DNA from: Prostheceraeus crozeri
Taxonomy: Eukaryota; Platyhelminthes; Polycladida; Euryleptidae
Length of the DNA: 64,000 bases
Assembly (NCBI GenBank): GCA_907163375.1
Contig: CAJQUW010005303.1
Location: 124,001 to 188,000 of the forward strand
Reading direction: 5' to 3'
The first letter of the stretch is position 1, and every line of letters starts with the position of its first letter. The translations under genes and the position numbers were made by a program. This document shows, piece by piece, positions 35,301 through 46,424 of the stretch. Below the pieces are notes generated by a model that was not told the origin of the DNA, searched no databases, and saw only the letters and a program-made list of their open reading frames with translations.

Positions 35301-35725
35301 GATAATACAGGTAGCATCCTGCAATACAGGTCCGTTTGAGCGGAGTAATAACCCTAGCTCGCCCTAACGTCTGACAACTCGAGATATTACTGAATACTTA
35401 TCAACAAACGGTGGTCTCCATGCAAAGTGTTTAAATATGTTTCATAGTTTTGACATAGCTATTCAGTCCTTTCCATTTAATATTTCAATACTCTTCTGTT
35501 ATCAATTGAGATATCAAATAAAACTACTTATAAAGAGCTTGTGAAAAAGTAGTATTATAGATGTCCCCACAAATCATGCTTTGATTGCATACTTTCTTCA
35601 TATACTTACTTTGTTTCCATGTTTTTATACATGTATAATAATTTACATAATAATAATTTTATCTCAGATCTGTGACCACAGAATTAGATTCATCTGCGCA
35701 CTTCGGTTTCCTAGGAAGGAAGGGT
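35301..35725. other. No recognisable feature
   Basis: AT-rich spacer between the hAT remnant and the next MITE. Confidence 0.4.
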
Positions 35726-35727
35726 TA

Positions 35728-36561
35728 CCATAAATTTCTTTGAATAAGAGACGCGTCTCTTATTTTTTTCAGATCCCTGATTGATGCGCCTCTTATTCAG
35801 GGGGCGTCTCTTATTCAAGGGCGTCTCTTATTTGTCAAATGTTCAAGTTTTCATTCCTTCATTAGAAAAAGATGTCTCAGTTTTTTGCTACTATTCTCTT
35901 AGGTAACCTTTGCATTCCTCACTTAGGCCTATGTCATGGGCAAATTTCGCCAGTAATTTTTCTTACATATATACGCTTTATCATAATTCAGATATTTTGG
36001 AAATGAAAGGAGTTTTATGGTTTGTAGTAGCATATCTTGTAGACTCATCTAATACATTCATATACCAGTACATGTTGGCCATTATACATGTAGACTAGAT
36101 CTGAATTTACCGAAACGAAAATACCGATAATCAAGTAGTATTTACAGCAAAAGTTACCGACCGGTACATGACTCCAAATGCAAAGGAAGCTACCGTATAA
36201 TGCCTCCTTAAATAGTAGATGAAGTAACCTTAAGTAGGCCTGCATGTACGTATGTACAACATGCATGTACTGAATGTACAACAACAAGAAGCCTTATATA
36301 TTATACAATATTGGTCATTACACCCGGTATTTACTAGTAGACTGACTTATTTTACTAAGATAAGTAGGCCTAATAATCGCTCAGGCGGATGTAGCGACCA
36401 CATTACAATAGCCTGCATGTAATATGTCTATAGCAGTCTATTTTTTGTACATGCGTTTCTTATTCAAGGGCGTCTCTCATTAGATTTTTTCCTCTCACGG
36501 ATGCGTCTCTTATTCGAGGGCGTCCCTTATTCAAGGGCGTCTCATATTCAAAGAAATACGG
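35728..36561. mobile_element. TA-flanked MITE with GGGCGTCTCTTATTCAA subterminal arrays
   Basis: TA at 35,726-35,727 and 36,562-36,563. The left end CCATAAATTTCTTTGAATAA is the inverse of the right end apart from a few changes. Inside each end is an array of GCGTCTCTTATTCAAGG units, three to four per side. TA duplication and inverted ends point to a Tc1/mariner-type or related non-autonomous element of 834 bp. No coding frame is supported. CGTATTTCTTTGAATAAG-type ends are a pattern I recall from repeats of several marine invertebrate genomes. Confidence 0.8.
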
Positions 36562-36563
36562 TA

Positions 36564-37227
36564 TATGTAACCTTAATATCGAAATGGTGCATCACAGAAT
36601 TAGACAACTTGCTCCTTCTCGAATGGACAATTCGTTTATCGCTTGCTGTTGGAAATGGCAAACAATAAGCTGTCAGCAGAGGACACCAGAGCCAGTGAGA
36701 GATGCGTGCGTGCTATGATATCACTTCGCACACACCAAAACACACACCGCTGTCTTGGCTAACATTCGATTCAGTGTACGCACTATTACAGTTAGAAATG
36801 CCGGGAAGAGGATGTGAAAACATTAAGTGAACTAATTTTTGTACGCCTGCTACCTTTTTTAATAATGATCCAAAGACCAACATTATGGAGAAAACTTGTG
36901 CGCAATTATCTGAATTCTTCGAATTTGAAGGAATTTAGGCAATCGAAGCACTTTGCTGGAACTCATATTAATCCGCAACCGACGCACGACGTTTTTCCTA
37001 TCTCTGCAAGGTATTAGGAATTCCTTTTTGCCCACTTAATAGGTTCCTCGATGTGCCGTCCATTTCGTATTAATCACACTTCTAACAAACCAAAGCAGAT
37101 AAACAAAATATGTATTTAATTCTTTGTCTGTGATATTGAATCTTCTTTCACCATGTACAACGTAGATTTCACCATTATGTGATGTTTTACTAATAAGCTT
37201 CCAATATAGTAAGTAGTACAAATATTA
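36564..37227. other. No recognisable feature
   Basis: No gene or element end seen. The open frames are short. Confidence 0.4.
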
Positions 37228-37229
37228 TA

Positions 37230-37973
37230 GTCCGGGAGCTAGCGCGAAGATGTGCAGGGAACGAGGTAGTACATAAAACTTTCACATAGCATAGTACACC
37301 TCTAACCTACTGCAAAACTTCGCGTCTGCCGGATCAGATCATTTGCTTTTCAGAAATAGAGAGGATAACACAATCCTATGTATTTCCAGTGGTAAAATTG
37401 TGACATTTAAGGTGTTGACTCCATTTTTTCGAATTTTTACTCATAAAAGTTACACAAATTGGTATTTTGTTGAACTGGTTATTATAGAAATCATCTACAG
37501 ATCATGATCTTTCAAATGAATTATCATTCGGTGACAGAGGATGAAGTAAAGTGTACAAACAGACACTTTTTGTTAAAGTATATCAACAATTTTCCTGAAA
37601 TTTCTATGTTAAAATTTGCAGTTACACCAACGAAAAGTGTCTGTTTGTACACTTTACTTCATCCTCTGTCACTGAATGATAACTCATTTGAAAGATCATG
37701 ATCTGTAGATGATTTCTGTAATAACCAGTTCAACAAAATACCAATTTGTGTAACTTTTATGAGCAAAAATTCGAGGAAATGGAGTCAACACCTTTAATGT
37801 GACAATTTTACCACTGGAAATACATAGGATTGTGTTATCCTCTCTATTTCTGAAAAGCAAATGATCTGATCCGGCAGACGCGAAGTTTTGCAGTAGGTTA
37901 GAGGTGTACTATGCTATGTGAAAGTTTTATGTACTACCTCGTTCCCTGCACAACTTCGCGCTAGCTCCCGGAC
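37230..37973. mobile_element. Palindromic MITE, family A copy 2 (744 bp)
   Basis: Same length and structure as 3,511-4,254, with TA at 37,228-37,229 and 37,974-37,975 and the same GTCCGGGAGC ends. The two copies differ at only a handful of positions, and the arms within each copy are also almost identical. Such closeness argues for recent movement or for homogenisation of the arms. No transposase gene is present. Confidence 0.9.
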
Positions 37974-37975
37974 TA

Positions 37976-39524
37976 TTAGTGATTATACCTACAAAAAGAG
38001 TTTAATTCCTAAAATTTAATTTTAATACGAGAGTAAGAGTGTCCTCTACATTGATGATTATCAGAGAAAGCGAAGAAACTAAATGTGTGCAGTCTACTTA
38101 TCATCATTTGCACTAGATCAATTTTTTCGATCAGGCTTGAGAGATCCATGACGATTATCTATTAATTCTCATGCGATGATGAAAATCATCTCTCCAGCCA
38201 TTTATAGAAGAATATAATGCTTGCTTGTTTAAATTATTAATTGAATAGTATTCCTGATGAGGACTGATGAAGTACTTTAATCAGCAAATAAACAAATACA
38301 ATGCTTTTGTAGCCATTGGATTAAGTAGTTCTTAAAAGAACTCAATGGATCTTTCTAGTTGCAACGAATTGAAATTGATCAGCTTTGGCACAATTACTGG
38401 TAAAAATTCAAATCTTAAGATCTTATAACACTACTCATTCTTGCTGTCAGCTATCTGTACTACCATAGATTCCAAACACTGCAGCGAACACGCTCAAAAC
38501 AGGCGTCTATGTCGTCTGTACCGACTACAGATGCTGGTATTGGAAATATAATAGGACAGTGGTTATCATATGTTGAGGAAATTAAAAATGGATCTTATAA
38601 AACAATAGGAAGCCGATGGATAAAAATTGGAAAAGTGGAGGTAAATCATAGAACTACAATGATACTACTGCACCGACTACAAGTGAACTGAGACTATACA
38701 CGGTGGTTAATGGTAGTAGTGGACAAGTGGAAAGTGGATAATGGAGGTAAACAACAGATCTCTCTAGTATACACTCTACTATTCTGAAAACAATTGAACT
38801 ATGCACACTGTACCTAAGACCACACATGGAAAATACAATTTCTCCACTTGAATTTGTTATCGCCAGTTTCTTAATCCGCCTATAATACTTCATACAATTC
38901 AACATTTCTTCATTTGTCGTCATCCACAATGACATGATTAGAATTACAATACTTCGACCACTACTTCAGCTACCGATTAAGGGGTATAAAACATAATACT
39001 TCCTCTTTCAGTCATGAGCATGTACTCGTCTAGTTGTGTTTCGACCCTTGACCTGAACACTCAGACCCAGACGAGCGGAGTCGGAGTCCCACACATAGTG
39101 GCTGACTAAAGTGCTCAATAGGTAATGATATGTCTGTAAAGATGTGTCAAAAAGATAAGTCAGACATCATGCAAATGTTGCGTTTCCACATGTAAACTCA
39201 GGAAAGGCAGTGGCTATTTCACTGGATGAGCCTGTCCATTATTCTTCATTCTTCTATGCCGCGCCTCATGTTTCGTAGATTTAGAGGACTCCAAATAACT
39301 CAATATAACAAGAAATAAGCATCAGAGTGTGTCCTAAAAGGCTGATCTGTTTTTCTTCGTCTTCTAAGTTGTTTTGAAAAGCTTTGTGACCCTTGTAGCA
39401 AGGCAAACGCACTTCCCATCTTGAAGCGATTTTTTTATAGATAATTTATTTGCCTGTATTATTTATCTGCCCATGCAGCAATCAATGTCAACGGTTCAGC
39501 TGATCTGCATGTGCATTATAATTA
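37976..39524. other. No recognisable feature
   Basis: AT-rich sequence without a supported gene. A GGAGTCGGAGTCCCA word near 39,077 resembles the subterminal word of the BED-carrying hAT family, but no element can be delimited. Confidence 0.35.
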
Positions 39525-39526
39525 TA

Positions 39527-40246
39527 GTCCGGCAGCCAAAACGAGCTTCTGCAAGGAACGAGGCCGAAAGTGAGACTTTCACAGAATGATGTACACCCTA
39601 TGCCTACTACGAATCGGCACGTCTGCCGAGTTCTAGTGAGTTCCTCTTCTTGTCAGACAAAATCAAAGAAAAACACATGTACATGTAAATCCAATGGGAC
39701 GCAGTTGCAGTTTTTGGCTAAAATGAAATTTTGTGTGTTTTCTCCGATTAAACGAAACGCACTGAGCCCAGAGTCATAATTTTTGACATGAAATGTCTTC
39801 AGGTCATTTCCTATGATGTACGTGTGCTTTTATCATGCATCTAATCGGCAATGTATGTGAGAATGTGGTTGAATGTGGATGAAGTTGCTCAAAATGTTTG
39901 TGTTTGCCGACATTAAGAGACTCGCCAAATCTAAATGTGTTGAGTTTTATGGGCAGGGGTGCACGAAAATGGAATGAAATAACCTGAAGACATTCCATGC
40001 CAAAAATTATGACTCTGGTCTTAGTACTTTTCGTTTAATTAGAGAAAACATGCAAAATTTCATTTTAGCCAAAAATGCGTCCTATTGGAACAACATATGC
40101 TTTTCTTTGATCCTGTCTGACAGGAAGAGGAACTCCTTAGAACCCGGCAGACGTACCGATTCGAAGTAGGCATGGGGTATACGTCATTCTGTGAAAGTCT
40201 CACTTTCGGCCTGGTTCCCTGCATAAACTCGTTCTGGCTGCCGGAC
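39527..40246. mobile_element. Palindromic MITE, family B copy 1 (720 bp)
   Basis: TA at 39,525-39,526 and 40,247-40,248. The ends are GTCCGGCAGCC and its inverse. The arms are about 290 bp and less perfect than in family A, around a central unpaired region. The outer roughly 120 bp shares conserved blocks with family A in the same order: GGAACGAGG, ACTTTCACA, GTACACC, CCTACT and CGTCTGCCG. Families A and B are thus relatives with unrelated centres. A second B copy lies at 54,742-55,924. Confidence 0.87.
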
Positions 40247-40309
40247 TATTAGTTGCAAGACCAAAATTGTATCAGACCAGGCGAAGTAATGACCATTCCC
40301 ATCTGCAAT

Positions 40310-40566
40310 CTGCACATAGAGCGCACTGGAGTTTTCATTTTTAGATTCTTCCGAAGTTCGAGTGCGCCAGATTTATGATGTTTTATAGGATACCTGAAAA
40401 AATTGCGCCGAAGACGAGGCTAGGCGCACCGAAGCCAGGGCCATAGCTGAGCGCGCCAGATTCAACGTTACCTACGCAGCAGACGTGTGATCTATTTCTA
40501 GAATTTCAGAAACCAAGTACGCGCCAGTGCGCCAAAGCCGGCCACAATAAGTTAGGTGCACCCCTG
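40310..40566. mobile_element. Solo hAT-like end with GTGCGCC subterminal repeats
   Basis: The segment ends in GGTGCACCCCTG, the inverse of a CAGGGG-type hAT terminus. It contains at least six variants of GTGCGCC/GGCGCAC within 250 bp, a typical subterminal array. No matching left end with a duplication is found, so it is a truncated or partly deleted element. Confidence 0.5.
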
Positions 40567-41529
40567 TTCAGATTACAGCTCGGTGGTCACTGCCATTTAA
40601 AAAATCCCAATTAGGTGCTTGCCCACCCTAAAGCGCGAGTTGCAGATAGGATTGGTTTTTAACAACTTTCTCGCATCTCTATTCCTTTGCAAATTTATAA
40701 TCGGGGCCTATTTCACATTTTGTTGATCAGATAATAACAAGAGTGAGTAGCAAGCTAGGAAGTAACTACAATCAAGCCTCAGAAACGACGTTGGGCCCCG
40801 TTATTTCTACTCAAATGAAATAACTGATAACTTAGCTTAAATGAATAATGACAATAACTTAAAAATTAATTTTCTACTCAATGTTATTTGATCTAAAATA
40901 TTTAATTTTTCTTCAAAATCTTGCTTAGCACTCCTTGGCGTGCTATTCCAACAATTAGGCCTATATGAGATTGCCATCTATCAGCATCATGTCGGTCTTC
41001 ATGCATCTGGAGTTCGAATCTCCAGTCTCAGTGTAACAGAGATTTCGGAAGATGCAAAAGCTGACAGACTTAGCTATCATCAAAACATGTATACATGTGT
41101 CATCAATGCTTTCATGACCAATTAACAAATCTTGAGGTTTCATTTGTAGTGGTCATATATGTTGTCAGCAATATGTTGTGGTCAATATATGACAGTCCGT
41201 GATTTTGTCGTAGATGTGTTCAGTGTTTCACAGAATTTTGAAAGTATAAGTTGGTCTTTAAAAATTTATACAACACCTTGCTTTTGAAAGACAAACGCAC
41301 GCTTAAATCGTTGCTTAACAGCAGCTATTTGCTGCACTGATGTCCAAGTGGGCGAATATGGAATACCAAAGAAAATTATATTCTTGCGATTGATCACTAT
41401 CATATACATGTATGCCTGCAGAAACAAGCTGAAATTTAATATTGCCATTTTGGTTGGACTTATTCCCCGCTTGTCGCTTTTTAGATCGAGAGTCAGCGTT
41501 TGCATCAGAACTCCTGTATCACCGGAGTG
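40567..41529. other. No recognisable feature
   Basis: AT-rich. A tRNA T-arm-like TGGAGTTCGAATCTCCA at about 41,007 lacks an upstream A box and is not called. Confidence 0.4.
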
Positions 41530-42143
41530 ACACAAACAAATTATTTATGCTCTTGCATAGCTGTCACTGTCTTAATGTCAACTTTCTCCGTCAAACAAAA
41601 GTACAGAGACAACAGTGCATGCAAAGCTTGTAATAGTTGATGGAATGAAGCGTGATAGTGAAAAAAAGGATTGTCTTTTCACTCGGCGATTTAGTGGAGA
41701 AGACAAGCCTTCCTAGCCTCGATCACACCTACGCACCAAAGGTCACATCAGAGACAAAAATTAAATGCTAATTTTTTTTAAGAACATAACCTCTTACCCA
41801 AGCGTTAATCTTGTGTGATGGCTCCTCCAAAGCGCATATTAAAATCGGAAGTGTACTTATATTTTTTGAAGAAGGATGGGGACAGACGAGACGAACCGTG
41901 TGAAGCACACATCAACAAGATGGGAGGAGCCGAGTCGCATGCATCCAACTTAATAAAGCGACATTTGATACACTTTCATCGGCAATGATTGATAACTGAT
42001 GCAGCAATGATCACTGAAGATTGTCTCAGGAAAGTCTACAATGATCTATGATGTAAGTTGCCAGTTTTTTCAAAAAAATAGGCTATATATACTTGCCACC
42101 CGGAGTCGGAGTCCTATCAAAATGATAGGACTCCGCATCTCTG
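41530..42143 (+). mobile_element. hAT-type element carrying a BED zinc-finger fragment, copy 2 (5'-truncated)
   Basis: Homologous to 25,920-26,534 over its length and ending in the same GACTCCGCATCTCTG terminus, with the left end missing. The BED stretch is again readable at about 41,894-41,989: CEAHINKMGGAESHASNL, one inserted Ile, then KRHLIHFHRQ and a stop. The finger thus keeps its frame and stop in both copies while the surroundings vary in several places. Confidence 0.8.
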
Positions 42144-44289
42144 CTCCATATACAACACACAGAAAAAACAGAATCAGTATGATTTTAATCAAATTTATAT
42201 CTAAAGCAACACATGTAAGTCACATCTACTAACAAAGTTATAAAATGCCTATACGCCATGTTCAATAATCTAGACGTAGGTTAGTCTAGACAACCAAAAA
42301 ATATTGTGTTAATTTGTTGATTAGTCGCATTCAGTTAATACAAGTACACTTGGGTGAGATATTTACACATGTGCATTGAAAAAAGGGCTTTGATGATGTA
42401 GGCTTTCTTCCGTGAAATCATATTTCAGATTTTAATGCTTGCATTGTGAGACATATCTATGTGGACATGAAATGCATAAAAAGTTCTGATCCTTGAATCA
42501 TTTCTTGCTCTAATCATCTTTAGAACCAGCAAACCCAGTCAAAATCATCTTTAAAAACGACCAAGTCTGTTAAGTTGAAGCTTGAGTTTTAGGCATTTTT
42601 GACTTAGCAAACTTTAGCTTATTCTAGGATCACTAAAACATGAAAATCTTCATCTAAAATTGAGTCAGAAATTGACTAGAATCACAAACTAATTAACTGC
42701 GATTTTAATTCAACTTAAAACAAGCTGAAGGGCAGTCGGACCAAATTAGAGATAGTTGAACCTGAGATTTTTATCTATTAATTGGATAGGGAGTTCGATA
42801 GCTTTTATGTGATGCATTCAGAAAGTGAAGAGAACCGAGCTGCTCTAGGTCATCTAACGCTTGATTTTCCAAGTAATTAAATACCTTCAGTGTTCAACTG
42901 CAGTAATGGCATGTTTCTTGTATTTGACGTATATTTGTAATACGCATAGCAATACTATAGCTGACCTTAGAAGTAGACGTACTTTAGATAGTTCAAGTTC
43001 ATTATAGATCATTTTAGACCACGAAATCTCAATAACCGCGATCTCAGAAAATCGGAATCTCATAGCGAGTACTCCGTTAAAGAATACCAGTACTCCGTAC
43101 CCTTCGTTTGCCCATCTTGCTACGATGCATCGTAGCATGCGTGGGTCCCGAGTTCCGCCCAGTGACATCGTAGCATCTCAGAGAGGAAAAGAGAGGGAGT
43201 ACTGTTTTGTTTGAGAAACTCTTCATTGATGTTTTGGGTGCCGAGTAGGGCCTATGTGCATTTAAAAAGAATCTATTAAAACCCCAACGTTTCGTGCACC
43301 AATGACCTGGCTATTTAGTCATTTTAACTTTCACCATTTTTTGTTCCATATCTTTAATATTTCTGTCTTGATCTGGTTTTAAAACATCCCATTAACAGCT
43401 ATCATAGAGACACACGGGATACACATGATGAGGACCATTTGCAAGTTTTGGCAAAATTAAATTAAAAATAGGCCCATATAAGTCAGATTGTTTAGTGCTC
43501 ATAGAATTTTCCTACTTCATAAAATTTGCATTAAATTGCAAAACATGGATCATACTTTCAAGATTTTGAAGTTTTTATACACCATCATAGGACAAAAGAG
43601 AACGGGAGCGGAATTACATTTCGGCTATACTTTAACATATGACATGGTGCAACGTTTTACAATTTTCAGTGCACCGAACGGTTTATCGGTGATAGAAGGT
43701 GCGGGTAGCGCTTAGCCTTAAAATGAATCATTCTAAAAAATTACACGCACTAGGCCTATAATAGAAATAAAATTGCATAATCAGTTTAGAATTATGGTTG
43801 ACTATTGAGATGAAAACTCTCTCCATCATGAATTGGCATGAACAGGCAATGAAATATAACTGCACATATACAATTACATACAAGCCTGTGATTGTTGTTT
43901 GCAGTACTGGACATGATTTAGTATGGCTTCGGAAATCCAGGGTGATAGCGAAATATTTCCCGGTTCTGATTTTTTATTTGGGTGGCAATCCTGAATTCAT
44001 ATCATTTTATTCGACATTTTTTTTCAATAGTATTCTGGTTACCTTTGGTCCATATAAAATTTGTTCACTTGCATGCTACAAAGATACTGCATCAGACAAT
44101 AACAGTGAACCTCCTGTCTAGTGTGAGGTGTTCTGCTTTTCAGAAAACTAAGTTTTGCTTGACATGAATTTGCAAGCACACTCTGACAAGCGGGAAAGTG
44201 ACAGTAAATCGTCGTAGTGGTTGAATGCTTTCATTTTCAGAGACAAAACACGTTTCTGAAGTTGGCCGAACTTTTTTTACGTCACTACT
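42144..44289. other. No recognisable gene
   Basis: AT-rich. Near 43,125-43,140 a short palindrome GCTACGATGCATCGTAGC stands out. A 107-codon frame at 43,798-44,121 matches nothing known. Confidence 0.35.
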
Positions 44290-44465
44290 CCCTATACATG
44301 GGGCTTGGATGGTGCCGCTGACATAGTCAGACTTATAGAGCGTTGTAGTACTTTAGTCCGGATGCCCTTCCTGCCGACTTCCAGTGACACCTTCGGGGCT
44401 CGACCCCTGGACCAAAAATCACTAGGCCAAGCATTTAACCACTCTGTCACGGAGACCACTACGCC
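44290..44465 (-). mobile_element. tRNA-derived SINE
   Basis: Read on the minus strand from 44,465, the head GGCGTAGTGGTCTCC is followed by an A box (GTGACAGAGTGGTTAAATGC) and a B box (GGGGTCGAGCCCC). Then comes a body with GGAAGGGCATCCGG, a run found in many animal SINE/LINE tails. The spacing of the boxes suits a Leu/Ser-type tRNA with a long variable arm. The 3' limit is uncertain. Confidence 0.7.
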
Positions 44466-46424
44466 GAGGAATTTCAGATAATCATAAAAACTCAAAAAAG
44501 TGGTCAAATGAGTGGCAGTGGTTATTACACCGGAGGGACCGGTAAAAATTGCCTCATAAATATAAATAATCCACAGCAAATAATGAAGCGGCCAAATGAT
44601 TTTTCATAACTGGGTGTTTCGGAGTAGATCGTATCTAGAAAATGAGAAAATGAATTTGATTCGCATGAGAATTCATCAACTTTCCAAGAAGAACCAAAAT
44701 GGAAGAAGCATGACCAAAAAAGTTAAAGCAAGAAAATGCAACATGTCAATATACCGGCAATCTGCAATCTTTGTAATCCGACATGTTTATCTTGCTATAT
44801 TTCTGATTGCAGTAGCCACGTCAGTCACGTAATATTCGGAGGATAGTTGCTCCTAAAAGAAACTTGGCAATTATGCGAGCAAGATAGAACACAAAAAAAC
44901 TACCGGTGTCCGATTTAGTCATACATAATCAGTGTCTTATGGATTATTTTAAAGAATTGGTTAATTCGCAATTCCAAGAACTGTCGGACTTGAATTAGCG
45001 AAAAACCAATGTACTGACTTAAAACAAAGACCTGAATTAAAGCCTCTCTTGGTCGACCAAATGATCTTGCCACGAATTTCAATGAAGCGGATAGGAGCTG
45101 TCCGGGTACTTCTATTTCCCCCCCCCACATTTTTCAAGTTTTCCAAAATCATTAAATTTCATCAAACTTAGTCACATTGGGTATAGAATAGACTTGAAAT
45201 GTCACTGAGTGACACTACAACACGACTTTGAAGACTTACTTGAACCCTGGGAGGAAGGATTGGTGCCTTGGATAGTCAGTTAGGATACAAGGTACAGCTG
45301 TGATTATGAACTTCGTGTGATTGTTGACTGCAAACAAATGACGAGCAGTTGTCTAATTCTGAGGCTGTAAATGTTCTAAAAGTCAGATAAGAGGAGTTTT
45401 ACATACTAAACGCCATAGACATCTATGCTCAACGCTATCCCACATCAGTGAGAACAGGTAGGACCAGGAGAAGATTATTGACGATGCAACACTTCCGGGA
45501 GTCAGCAACAGAAATGTGAGGGGGGGAAGAAGTAGAAGTACCGCTGTCCGGTCTAGAGATAGTTGTTGATGCTGTATGTCCATGGATGTGGTCATGATGT
45601 GCATTATTTCATGGATCATGCGACTCTGTTCGACCGTTATCATAGGCCATCGGCAAGCAGTCCTGAAAGCATTGAAGAGTTACGTTAAAAATGTTCAGAC
45701 TGCTTTATTGCAGGCACTTCGAAGAACCAATCGGTGTTTTGAAGAAATTTCGCTTCATCCAGGTGCGCTAAGTTTATTGTTAGTCAAATATCACATCTTA
45801 AAAGTAATTTGTTTAATCTTTGTAGTTGAATAATGACCTGCACTTAAGTTTTATTGAAAATTTCGTGTAAATTTAGTAAGGCTGTTACGATCGTAATTAC
45901 TATATAGCATTACATCTATTATTAAAGTTATTGAATACATTTTTAGCAAGCGCCGGTCAATCATCCCAAGAATTTGACGGTCTATCTTCAACTAAGAAGC
46001 GACTAGTCGCCCTGAAACTACTTGGATTTCAGCTAAAATTTTCGAGAAATGGAGCTCATAACTGTGACAGATTACATTTTAAAATCTACGATTAAATTCT
46101 CACATTTGCGCTTAGAATCACTCTGGCATTTAAACTAAGCATGCTAGCATTATGAAACCTAACCAGCAAGTGTCTATTGTCAGCAGCACCGGTAATGTCC
46201 CATGTTACATTTTTACTTAAACTGAGGCACAGCAGAAAGTCTGTGAATGATTGTAAATTTTCTCAGTTTGACTTATTTTACGTTTTCCAGATTACGAATA
46301 GTTGTATTTGCACTTTTGGTGTAGTTGCAGTAATCATCTTGAAGACATGAATCACGAAAATGGCAGTTCTCAATGTCTAAATTTTTTATATAAAATTTCT
46401 ACACGGACGTAGTAGATGCCGATT
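44466..46424. other. No supported gene
   Basis: A poly-C run lies near 45,118-45,127. A plus-strand frame at 45,576-45,833 contains VLKALKSYVKNVQTALLQAL and might be an exon or old coding sequence, but nothing identifies it. Confidence 0.35.

Noticed and set aside
39954-40566. CAGGGGTGCAC at 39,954 as the left partner of the hAT end at 40,566
   Set aside because: The left word lies inside a complete palindromic MITE whose own TA duplications are intact, and the flanking octamers do not match.
40940-41030. tRNA T-arm-like TGGAGTTCGAATCTCCA
   Set aside because: No A box or acceptor stem upstream; only the T-arm resembles a tRNA.
43125-43160. Palindromic GCTACGATGCATCGTAGC
   Set aside because: Short self-complementary word without flanking duplications or further symmetry; likely chance.
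43798-44121. 107-codon frame, and similar ones at 33,445 and 34,082
   Set aside because: The frame at 33,445 is LINE sequence; the others show no motif, and AT-rich DNA of this length often has such frames by chance.
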